Positions 1 through 6,017 are shown, numbered from the stretch's first letter. The stretch is DNA of 7,423 nucleotides from Deltaproteobacteria bacterium (GCA_016194835.1 JACQAU010000344.1:1-7423), one strand, 5' to 3'. Notes: generated by a model from the letters alone, not told the origin. Made by a program: numbers and translations.

Positions 1-66
1 ATCATTGATGCTGCTTTTGATTTTCATAAGGCTGAAAAACCAAAAGACATTTCTCAAAACTATTAA
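1..66 (+). CDS. C-terminal tail of an unidentified protein (partial, 5' end outside window)
   Basis: Reading from base 1, 21 sense codons precede a TAA at 64-66, which is followed at once by a second stop, TAG. The peptide ends in DISQNY. Its codons are rich in purine-first triplets (atc att gat gct gct), as expected of real coding sequence. It converges on the ATPase gene, leaving 11 bases between the stops. The piece is too short to identify a family. A second frame is also open from base 2 to a stop near 112, but its composition is less protein-like and it would overlap the neighbour. I therefore prefer this frame, with moderate confidence at best. Confidence 0.45.
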   Translation: MIDAAFDFHKAEKPKDISQNY

Positions 67-77
67 TAGCGAAGAAA

Positions 78-1253
78 TTAAAAACGCAAAACATCACAAA
101 GAGACAAGGTAGGTTTCAATCGTGTTATAAATTCTTCTAAATTGTAGCAAAGAATGCCATTTTTTAAAAATCTATCTTTGCCTAGATATAGGCAAACTCG
201 TTTGGCTTGCGGATAATCCTCTCCAAAAGAATTTAAACCACTCAAATCTCCTGTCCTAATTTTTGAAGAACCTTTGACTTCGATCGCATAAAATTCGGAT
301 TTGCCATAGATAATAAAATCAACCTCATTACAAGCGCGTGTTCGCCAAAAATAAATAGAGTCCCCTTCCTCACGATAGGCTGTCCAAGCCTTCAGGTGTT
401 GCAAAACAAATCCTTCTAGAGCCGCTCCAGCAATCTTTTCTGGTTCATCAAGAGGACCAGCGGGACGAAGAGATCGAAATACTCCAACATCAAAGTAATA
501 AAATTTTCCGTGTTCTATAACTTCTTTGCGATTTGATTTTTTAAAAGGTGAAATTTGCATTCCAAGAAGAAGATCTTCTAAAATTTCAAGATAGCCTGTT
601 GCTGTAGGTCTCTTCACTCCACAATCACTTGTAACATTGCTTAGATTCAATACCTGTGCGTGAGAAAAACTCATTGCCTCAAGAAATCTCGAAAATGCAG
701 CTAAATCTCGCACTAAAGCTTCTTGTTTTACCTCTTCACGAAGATATACTCCTATATAACTTTCTAATGTCTCATTTGGATTTTGTGAACTCCAAACGAT
801 TGGAAGCATTCCTGACTCAAGCGCCTTAGATAAACTAAAGTCACTGCCAAGCTCAGCAGCCATAAATGGATGCAAATTCTTGATCAAGGCACGGCCCGCT
901 AAAAGATCCACTCCCTTGGATTTTAGTTTTCTAGAACTGGAGCCAGTCAATATAAACTGGATTTGTTTCCATTTCTTTTGCTCCATTGCATGGTGAATAG
1001 TCGAAAGCAGCGAGGGTGATTTTTGTACCTCGTCAATTATAACCTGCTCAATGTCCGGGTTGGCATCCAAAATTTCTAATAAATAATCAGGATCAGATGA
1101 GAATTTCCTAAAATCACGGTCTTTTAGTAAATCAATTTTTAATACGTTGTTTTGGTATCGACCATCAATAAAGCTTGATTTCCCAGTTCCTCTGGGACCA
1201 AACAAAAAATAAGAACGTTTAAAAGGCGGGTCAAAAAAGCGTATATAAGACAT
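78..1253 (-). CDS. AAA-type ATPase with DUF4143 C-terminal domain
   Basis: The 391-residue product is a P-loop ATPase of the common two-domain AAA_14/DUF4143 type. Residues 19-26 form the Walker A motif (GPRGTGKS), VIIDE at 71-75 the Walker B, and LTGSSSRKL at 102-110 the sensor-like strand seen in this family. The C-terminal half resembles DUF4143. Near its end, NEVDF (309-313) and IEVKG (324-328) match the E-x-D ... E-x-K pattern of a PD-(D/E)XK nuclease-like fold. The family's role is not established; many copies are solitary accessory genes, as here. The frame stays open upstream to an ATG at 1301, but I chose the ATG at 1253. A good promoter lies over the upstream stretch, and the extra 16 residues (TRYIYIYIIKIG...) are low-complexity. 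An AGG lies 10 bases before the chosen start. The family and frame are secure; the function is not. Confidence 0.9.
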   Translation of the reverse strand: MSYIRFFDPPFKRSYFLFGPRGTGKSSFIDGRYQNNVLKIDLLKDRDFRKFSSDPDYLLEILDANPDIEQVIIDEVQKSPSLLSTIHHAMEQKKWKQIQFILTGSSSRKLKSKGVDLLAGRALIKNLHPFMAAELGSDFSLSKALESGMLPIVWSSQNPNETLESYIGVYLREEVKQEALVRDLAAFSRFLEAMSFSHAQVLNLSNVTSDCGVKRPTATGYLEILEDLLLGMQISPFKKSNRKEVIEHGKFYYFDVGVFRSLRPAGPLDEPEKIAGAALEGFVLQHLKAWTAYREEGDSIYFWRTRACNEVDFIIYGKSEFYAIEVKGSSKIRTGDLSGLNSFGEDYPQAKRVCLYLGKDRFLKNGILCYNLEEFITRLKPTLSLCDVLRF

Positions 1254-1272
1254 AAAAATTGGACCTATTTTT

Positions 1273-1301
1273 ATAATATAGATATAAATATATCTTGTCA
1301 A
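1273..1301 (-). promoter_or_regulatory. Sigma70-like promoter of the DUF4143 ATPase gene
   Basis: Read on the minus strand, a perfect -35 hexamer TTGACA (1296-1301) is followed by a 17-base spacer and a -10 hexamer TATTAT (1273-1278, five of six consensus bases). Transcription would begin near 1266, leaving a leader of only about 12 bases before the ATG at 1253. The spacer contains a perfect dyad (1280-1295: AGATATA, two bases, TATATCT), where a repressor could bind. AT-richness makes chance dyads more likely, so the operator reading is only inference. Confidence 0.65.
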
Positions 1302-1354
1302 CCCAAGAGCGCATTTCTATCACCTGTCTATAGTAATAATTACCTAAAACCATC

Positions 1355-1383
1355 TCACATGTGCTTTTGAGATAAGCATGTGA
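1355..1383. promoter_or_regulatory. Hairpin or operator-like dyad upstream of fabI
   Basis: TCACATG (1355-1361) plus CTT (1364-1366) mirrors AAG (1374-1376) plus CATGTGA (1377-1383), with a 2-base bulge (TG) in the left arm and a 7-base centre. It lies 45 bases before the fabI start and about 55 bases upstream of the -35 of the divergent ATPase gene. No run of T follows on either strand, so it does not look like a terminator. A protein-binding dyad or a leader-RNA hairpin fits better. I see no convincing -35/-10 pair for fabI around it. Confidence 0.35.
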
Positions 1384-1428
1384 ATTTAAAGTTGCTTTGT
1401 CTTCATTTTTAAGCGATTAAAAAAACAT

Positions 1429-2190
1429 ATGGAAGATAAAAAAAAAGCACTCGTTGTAGGCGTGGCTAACGAAAGAAGTCTGGCTTGGGCAATTGCACAA
1501 AAGTTACATCGTGCTGGCGTTGAGCTGGCTTTTACTTACCTGGGCGAAGCGCTTGAACGCCGCGTGCGTCCTTTGGCAGAAAGCGTAAAATCACCCATAA
1601 TAGAACCCTGTAATGTATGTGATGACTCACAAATCCAGACTGTCTTTGACAAAATAAAGGCCGTATGGGGAAACCTAGATATTTTAGTACACTCGGTTGC
1701 CTATGCTAATAGAGAAGATTTAGAGGGCCATTTTATCCAAACCTCACGTGAAGGCTTCAAAACTGCGCTTGATATCAGCGTATATTCGCTAGTAGCACTT
1801 TCAAAGTTTGCTGAACCACTAATGCAAAATGGCGGAGCGATTTTAACACTTTCTTATTATGGAGGAGAAAAAGTTATCCCAGGCTACAATGTTATGGGAG
1901 TTGCAAAAGCAGCACTCGAATCATCTGTAAGATACTTGGCTTATGATTTAGGAGCAAAAAAAATCAGGATTAATGCAATATCCTCTGGCCCTGTAAAAAC
2001 ACTAGCTGCTGCGGGGATTAAAAATTTTAGAGGTCTCTTAAGTCAGGCTGCAGAAAAAACTCCACTCAAAGAAAATATCACTGCTGAAGATGTAGGCGAA
2101 ATGGGGTCGTTTCTTTTAAGCGACGCCTCTAAACACATCACAGGCTCAATTTTTTATGTCGATAGCGGCGCCCACATTATGGGGTTATAA
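1429..2190 (+). CDS. fabI: Enoyl-[acyl-carrier-protein] reductase (NADH), FabI type
   Basis: This cytosolic short-chain dehydrogenase-like enzyme carries out the last step of each fatty acid elongation cycle, reducing trans-2-enoyl-ACP to acyl-ACP with NAD(P)H. The 253-residue length is close to the E. coli enzyme (262). The N-terminal nucleotide-binding motif is GVANERSLAWAIA (11-23). The FabI signature SYYGGEKVIPGYNVMGVAK (142-160) supplies Tyr143, Tyr153 and Lys160, matching Tyr146, Tyr156 and Lys163 of E. coli. RINAISSGPVKTLAAAGIKNF (180-200) is the substrate-loop region. The position of E. coli Gly93, where substitutions give diazaborine/triclosan resistance, is Ala91 here, as in several natural FabI proteins. 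The ATG at 1429 has an A-rich leader without a clear Shine-Dalgarno sequence. It stands alone and converges on the GNAT/SPT operon, leaving 38 bases between the stops. Confidence 0.97.
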   Translation: MEDKKKALVVGVANERSLAWAIAQKLHRAGVELAFTYLGEALERRVRPLAESVKSPIIEPCNVCDDSQIQTVFDKIKAVWGNLDILVHSVAYANREDLEGHFIQTSREGFKTALDISVYSLVALSKFAEPLMQNGGAILTLSYYGGEKVIPGYNVMGVAKAALESSVRYLAYDLGAKKIRINAISSGPVKTLAAAGIKNFRGLLSQAAEKTPLKENITAEDVGEMGSFLLSDASKHITGSIFYVDSGAHIMGL

Positions 2191-2228
2191 ACAAAATCAC
2201 TGTGGAGCTAAAAAATAACTAATCACGT

Positions 2229-3380
2229 CTATGAAACAGGAGTATTTATCGCTTTATCATACAGGCGATAAACTTTTGTTTTCTGCGCTCCCATATGCAC
2301 AAGTGCACGGTTCATGGGTTCATTATCCTCTAAAATCCACGAAGCTTCTCCCACAGGATAACCCAATGCAGGTCCGCGTTTTAAAAGCTCTGCGTAAAGC
2401 AGAGGTCCAATACCAAGTGGACGAAATTCTTTTTTAATCCCTAAGGTTAAAATTCTACAACGATTCATAGCACTTCTTTTTCCAGGACCTTTTAGATTCC
2501 AAAGAAGTTTAAAAAATCCAAGCGGAAAAAGTTTGCCATTTTTTATTTTTTTGAAAATTTGGTTAACATCAGGGATCGTTAAAGTAAATCCAACCGGGTT
2601 TCCTTTCACTTCGGCAACCAATAATAGTTCCGGATCTATAATAGCCTTCATGTCCTTAGCCATGTGTTTAAATTCTTCCTTTGAAAGTGGAACAAAACCC
2701 CAATTTTCTTCCCAAGCCTGGTTATAAATTTCATGGATCATTTCGACTTCTTTGTCAAAATTCTTCATATCTATTGTACGAAAAGTCACAGAGCTAGATT
2801 TTTTTAATCTCTCTGCTTGTGCTAATAGAACCTTAGAAAAACTTGGACTTCTGCCGTCGATGATATAAGCGTACAAATCTTTAGCTTTTTTAAATCCCCA
2901 CTGTTCTATTAATTTTGCATAATATGGAGGGTTATAAACATTATTAACAGTAGGAGAGTCCTCAAACCCTTCGATTAATAGACCACATTCATGGTTTGTA
3001 CTCAAATTCATAGGACCACGAAGCAAGTTCATGCCTTTGGTTGCAGCCCATTTTGCAATCTCATCTAAAAACAAATTCGCCAATGCTTGGTCATCAATAC
3101 ATTCAAAAAATCCAAAAAAAGCTGTTTTTTCTTTATGAAAATTATTGTGGTTATCATCAATAATGCCCATAATGCGACCAACACATTCATCACCCTTGTA
3201 AGCCAAAAGTGGAAATATCACAGCATGTTTAAAAAACGGATTTTTCCTAACATTCAACATGTCTTTGATGGCCACCTTCAAAGGAGGTACCCAGTGTGGG
3301 TAGTCCAGATAAATCATCCATGGGAGATCTATAAAATCGTCCCAATCCTTTTGAGTTTCAACGCGCTTGAGCTGATACAT
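2229..3380 (-). CDS. GNAT-family N-acyltransferase, candidate bacterial ceramide synthase
   Basis: The product has 383 residues and two parts. The N-terminal half contains the pattern DYPHWVPPL (26-34), GFFECIDD (90-97), RGPMNLSTNHECGLLIEGF (121-139) and YNPPYYAKLIEQWGFKKAKD (149-168), which recur in a widespread, poorly described GNAT-related family. The C-terminal half carries a GNAT acyl-CoA/ACP-binding motif, LGIKKEFRPLGIGPLLYAEL (313-332, key residues R320, G323, G325), and a final block with EDNEPMNRAL. No signal peptide or membrane span is seen. The gene overlaps the upstream SPT-like gene by 23 bases and has a strong ribosome-binding site inside it, so the two are probably co-translated. 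From established knowledge, the Caulobacter ceramide synthase bCerS is a GNAT-type protein that N-acylates the SPT product. Equating this gene with it is inference from fold and context. Another acyl transfer remains possible. Confidence 0.85.
   Translation of the reverse strand: MYQLKRVETQKDWDDFIDLPWMIYLDYPHWVPPLKVAIKDMLNVRKNPFFKHAVIFPLLAYKGDECVGRIMGIIDDNHNNFHKEKTAFFGFFECIDDQALANLFLDEIAKWAATKGMNLLRGPMNLSTNHECGLLIEGFEDSPTVNNVYNPPYYAKLIEQWGFKKAKDLYAYIIDGRSPSFSKVLLAQAERLKKSSSVTFRTIDMKNFDKEVEMIHEIYNQAWEENWGFVPLSKEEFKHMAKDMKAIIDPELLLVAEVKGNPVGFTLTIPDVNQIFKKIKNGKLFPLGFFKLLWNLKGPGKRSAMNRCRILTLGIKKEFRPLGIGPLLYAELLKRGPALGYPVGEASWILEDNEPMNRALVHMGAQKTKVYRLYDKAINTPVS
2245..2282 (+). terminator. Candidate Rho-independent terminator for fabI
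   Basis: On the plus strand, TTTATCGC (2245-2252) and GCGATAAA (2265-2272) form a perfect 8-bp stem with a 12-base loop, followed by the T-rich run CTTTTGTTTT (2273-2282). It begins 55 bases after the fabI stop. The whole element lies inside the 3' coding end of the convergent GNAT gene, and no T run follows on the minus strand, so it suits fabI only. The stem is only moderately GC-rich and the loop is long, which lowers confidence. Confidence 0.4.
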
Positions 3381-4617
3381 AAGATTCCTTCCTTAAATGG
3401 GCGGGTTCAAAATTAGGGTGCACCACTTGCCCTAAAAGTCCATACTGTTTGCCTAAACTTTCTAAAACTTCGAGCACATAGTCAAGATCCCTTTGAGTAT
3501 GCGTTGCCATATAACTAGTGCGTATAAGAGCAAATCCTTCGGGAACAGCAGGTTTTGCAACGGGAGTTGCAAATACTCCCCGTTCATAAAGCTTTTGTGT
3601 AAACGAAAACGCAGTTAAATCATCACCTATAAAAAGTGGAACAATAGGAGTTCGGCTGTTTAAAGTATTATAGCCAATCAAATTTAACTCTTTTCTCATT
3701 TTGCGGACATTTGTCCATAAATTTCGTAAATGCTCTGGTTCTTCTTGAACAATTTTTAAACACTCTAAGACAGTTGCTGCTGCTGCCGGTGGCATAGCCG
3801 CACTAAAAATAAAAGGCCTGCATTTGTGTTTCACATAATTAATCACATGAGCAGGTCCGGCTACAAATCCACCAATCGAAGCAAAAGATTTCGAAAAAGT
3901 CCCCATAACCACATCAGCCTGGCTCAGATGATTAAAATGAGCCTCAGTTCCTTGTCCCATGGGACCTAGAACACCAAGAGAGTGGGCATCATCTACATAA
4001 ACTCGACTTGTATATTTTTTTGCTAATTCAATCACCTTGGGGAGATTTAAAATATCCCCAGACATAGAAAACACACCATCAGCTACAATCAGAGCACCTT
4101 CGTATTTATGTCTTGTTTGCTCAAGTACTCTTTCTAAATCCTTCATGTCGTTGTGACGAAATTTTATAGTGTCACCTAAAGCAATGCGAGTTCCTTCGAT
4201 AATAGAAGCATGGTTTTCGCGATCACAATAAAGTACATCTGCTCTACCCACTAGAGTGGATAGTGTGCCCTGGTTTGCCAAGAAACCTGTGCTGAACACT
4301 AGGCAACTTTCTTTCTTTAAAAACCTGGCAAGATTATGCTCAAGTTCCTCATGTAATACCAGATTTCCATTCAGAAATCTGGATCCTGTACAACCAGTAC
4401 CAAAATGATCCAAAGCTCGTTTAGCTGCTTCTTTTACTCTTGGGTGATGTGTGAGCCCTAAATAATTATTGGAGCCTATCATCACGCAAAGCTTTCCGTG
4501 TGCCGTAACACAAGAGCCACTAGTCTTCTCTATTGGTCTAAAAAAAGGATACAAGCCTAAAGACTGTAACCTTTTGACATCTTCATAACTGTGACACTTC
4601 GCAAAAATATCTGCCAT
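3358..4617 (-). CDS. spt: Alpha-oxoamine synthase, probable serine palmitoyltransferase
   Basis: This 419-residue enzyme is a fold-type I PLP enzyme of the alpha-oxoamine synthase family, which condenses an acyl thioester with an amino acid and releases CO2. Visible family residues are GTGCTGSRFLNG (73-84), the PLP-stacking His136 in NHAS, Asp209 and His212 in VDDAHS, and the Schiff-base Lys243 in GTFSKSFASIGG. Arg366 in LIRTSYMATHT corresponds to the substrate-carboxylate arginine. The motif YPFFRPIE near the N-terminus, RPFIFSAAMPP (267-277) and the length are closer to bacterial soluble serine palmitoyltransferases than to AONS (BioF), KBL or ALAS. If so, it makes 3-ketosphinganine, the first step of sphingolipid synthesis, and the coupled GNAT gene supports that. 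A cysteate-using (CapL-like) enzyme or another specificity cannot be excluded. The start at 4617 has no good Shine-Dalgarno sequence, but no other ATG occurs before the conserved region. Confidence 0.88.
   Translation of the reverse strand: MADIFAKCHSYEDVKRLQSLGLYPFFRPIEKTSGSCVTAHGKLCVMIGSNNYLGLTHHPRVKEAAKRALDHFGTGCTGSRFLNGNLVLHEELEHNLARFLKKESCLVFSTGFLANQGTLSTLVGRADVLYCDRENHASIIEGTRIALGDTIKFRHNDMKDLERVLEQTRHKYEGALIVADGVFSMSGDILNLPKVIELAKKYTSRVYVDDAHSLGVLGPMGQGTEAHFNHLSQADVVMGTFSKSFASIGGFVAGPAHVINYVKHKCRPFIFSAAMPPAAAATVLECLKIVQEEPEHLRNLWTNVRKMRKELNLIGYNTLNSRTPIVPLFIGDDLTAFSFTQKLYERGVFATPVAKPAVPEGFALIRTSYMATHTQRDLDYVLEVLESLGKQYGLLGQVVHPNFEPAHLRKESYVSAQAR
3387..3394 (-). promoter_or_regulatory. 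Strong ribosome-binding site of the GNAT gene, inside the SPT-like gene
   Basis: AAGGAAGG on the minus strand sits 6 bases before the ATG at 3380 and lies within the last codons of the upstream gene. It fixes the start of the GNAT protein and supports translational coupling across the 23-base overlap. It is one of the clearest Shine-Dalgarno sequences in the window. Confidence 0.75.
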
Positions 4618-4773
4618 ATAGCTGAAGACTCAAACGAATAGCATCTAGTTCATAGCCTGGTCAATCAGAAATACATAGTAGACGGTGTTTTAACTCAAGT
4701 TTTAGCGCACCGCACCGATAATATAACTAGGCGCAATAAATATCTCGGTCAGAAAGGCTGTCAGGTTTGACAC
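4618..4773. other. Divergent intergenic region between the SPT-like gene and the small orphan gene
   Basis: These 156 bases must hold the promoters of both divergent genes. Besides the weak minus-strand candidate, there is an imperfect dyad: TTTAGCGC (4701-4708) opposite GCGC, two extra bases, then TAAA (4731-4740). An AT-rich TATAAC (4722-4727) that could be a plus-strand -10 lies between its arms, but no good -35 precedes it. No RNA gene or short coding frame is evident. Confidence 0.4.
4670..4698 (-). promoter_or_regulatory. Weak candidate promoter of the SPT-GNAT operon
   Basis: Read on the minus strand, TTGAGT (4693-4698), a 17-base spacer and TGTATT (4670-4675) match the sigma70 consensus at four of six positions each. 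A start near 4662 would give a leader of about 45 bases. A second, weaker arrangement begins with TTGACC at 4659-4664. Neither is strong. Confidence 0.25.
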
Positions 4774-5151
4774 ATGCTATCTAAGACTGGCTCTGCGCTT
4801 ACTAAATTTATTCAGCCGATTTCCACTTCTGAACTTAGGATTGAAAAAGAACAGACACAAGAACAACAAAACAAAAAAGACCCTAAACATGAAGACAAAC
4901 AACAAGATCCAATAAAAACTGACAACATCTTTGAGTTACAACTTAAAAAAGAGACCCAAGAAAAAAATAATACAGAAACAACAAAATTATCAAATTTTAC
5001 ACAATCCTTTTTAAATATTAAAAATTTTCTACATATCTCAAAAACTGCACTTAGATGGATGGGAGAACATGCTTATCAAATGGCAGCCTTAATACAACGT
5101 AAGGGCAGTAGGTTTAAAAAAGGCACAATGATTGATCTAAAGATTGAATAA
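4774..5151 (+). CDS. Small charged hypothetical protein
   Basis: I do not recognise this 125-residue protein. Residues 20-72 are dominated by Lys, Glu, Gln, Asp, Asn and Thr and are probably disordered. The C-terminal 50 residues (about 74-125) are more ordered in appearance, with a likely amphipathic helix around LNIKNFLHISKTALRWMGEH and a basic end (QRKGSRFKKGT). There is no signal peptide or membrane span and there are no cysteines. The gene is divergent from the SPT-like gene across 156 bp and convergent with the oxidase operon, so it looks monocistronic. The ATG has only a weak AGG about 8 bases upstream. No overlapping frame competes, and the codon content looks coding, but with no recognised homologue it could still be a chance reading frame. 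Confidence 0.6.
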   Translation: MLSKTGSALTKFIQPISTSELRIEKEQTQEQQNKKDPKHEDKQQDPIKTDNIFELQLKKETQEKNNTETTKLSNFTQSFLNIKNFLHISKTALRWMGEHAYQMAALIQRKGSRFKKGTMIDLKIE

Positions 5152-5200
5152 ACATAAAATGCAGTTTACAGGACTGTTTTCTGTTACTGTTACTGTCTCG

Positions 5201-6007
5201 TTACCTCTTATTTTCAGCTTCTTCTATCATTCTCTGCATTGCAAAATCGATAGTAATACTTGGAGTCTGATCACTTCCGGCAGTTTGTTTGCTGGGATCA
5301 ATTCCTATTTTTGCGAGATCCTCATTAGTGTCCTCTGTAGGTTTTGGACCCAAAGACAAAACATAATGCACAAGTGCCCACCTGTCATCTGCCGGGAGTG
5401 TACTAAAAGAACTCATTGCCGAATCTGGAATGCCATCCCTGATGGTTTTAAATACTTGGGAGGGTTTTCTGCCTAATTTCCAATTTTCTTGAGATGTAAA
5501 ATTTCTTGGTGGAGGTTTAAGAGCTAGAGAAGCGGGACCATTGCCCTTGCCTTCTGCTCCATGACACGCAACACATTGTATAGAAAACGCTGCTTTTCCT
5601 TTTGTAATAAGTTCAGGCGTAGAAATCCAGGGCTGCTTAATGGCGCCAGAAGTCAACTCAGCTTGCGCAAAACCCAATTGACCTTTGACATACACATCTC
5701 CACGGAAAAATAAGTCAGACACAGTTAACACAATAAAAATCGCTAAAAACACAAAGGAAGTCAAAAAAATAACCGCATTTTCTTTTCGGTCATGTTTTAG
5801 GTTCATAAAAAATAATGCCACCAACGTTCCCTTAATCGTTGCAATTAGAAAAGCTATGATAAAATTCAATCTTCCTAAGTTAATTCCTGCTACTAAAACT
5901 GTTATTGCAGTTAAAATCAATAAACTCACACCGACCAGGCATGCATTCTTGGTTGATAAAATATAATGCTTATCATAATGCCTATCAGACACATGTTCTT
6001 TATTCAT
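5201..6007 (-). CDS. Cytochrome c oxidase subunit IV fused to a C-terminal cytochrome c domain
   Basis: The 268-residue protein joins two modules. Residues about 22-98 hold three membrane spans (near 22-42, 46-69 and 76-98) with ALFFMNLKHDRK at 64-74, typical of prokaryotic oxidase subunit IV (CtaF/CoxD, COX4_pro). After a linker, residues about 131-220 form a class I cytochrome c domain. It has a haem attachment site CVACH (145-149), KGNGPASLALKPPPRNF and a likely axial Met198 in DGIPDSAMSSF, followed by DDRWALVHYVLSL. The last 48 residues are a Pro/Asp-rich linker ending in a possible amphipathic helix. Charges (basic N-terminus, KHDRK between spans 2 and 3) predict N-inside and C-outside, which puts the haem domain in the periplasm where haem attachment occurs. 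It is the last gene of the oxidase operon, 10 bases after subunit III, with GAGGA about 7 bases before its ATG. Cytochrome c domains are usually fused to subunit II, so this arrangement is unusual. Confidence 0.88.
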   Translation of the reverse strand: MNKEHVSDRHYDKHYILSTKNACLVGVSLLILTAITVLVAGINLGRLNFIIAFLIATIKGTLVALFFMNLKHDRKENAVIFLTSFVFLAIFIVLTVSDLFFRGDVYVKGQLGFAQAELTSGAIKQPWISTPELITKGKAAFSIQCVACHGAEGKGNGPASLALKPPPRNFTSQENWKLGRKPSQVFKTIRDGIPDSAMSSFSTLPADDRWALVHYVLSLGPKPTEDTNEDLAKIGIDPSKQTAGSDQTPSITIDFAMQRMIEEAENKR

Positions 6008-6017
6008 AACGTGTTCC

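Noticed and set aside
2..112. An alternative open frame from base 2 at the left edge
   Set aside because: It would overlap the end of the convergent ATPase gene and its translation is less coding-like than frame 1, which ends in a double stop just before the neighbour.
1254..1301. N-terminal extension of the ATPase to an ATG at 1301
   Set aside because: The extra residues are low-complexity (Tyr/Ile repeats) and coincide with a near-consensus promoter on the same strand.
1429..2190. A triclosan-resistant FabI based on Ala at the Gly93-equivalent position
   Set aside because: Alanine at this position occurs in ordinary, drug-sensitive FabI proteins, so it does not support a resistance claim.
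2231..2727. Two plus-strand frames (2231-2437 and 2533-2727)
   Set aside because: Both are antisense to the GNAT-domain half of the acyltransferase gene and show no protein features.
3087..3416. A 109-codon plus-strand frame
   Set aside because: It lies antisense to the conserved N-terminal part of the GNAT protein and the end of the SPT-like gene. It has no ribosome-binding site and no recognisable motif.
4767..4795. Perfect TTGACA at 4767-4772 on the plus strand as a -35 element
   Set aside because: No -10-like hexamer occurs 16-18 bases downstream, and the hexamer sits immediately before the start codon of the orphan gene, so it would not serve that gene.
5144..5476. A 110-codon plus-strand frame overlapping the end of the orphan gene
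   Set aside because: It is almost wholly antisense to the cytochrome c domain of the oxidase fusion, whose haem site and family motifs are clear. Its own translation is Cys-rich and shows no family pattern.
5685..5966. A 93-codon plus-strand frame
   Set aside because: It is antisense to the three membrane spans of the subunit IV domain. Its basic composition is a by-product of the opposite-strand hydrophobic codons.
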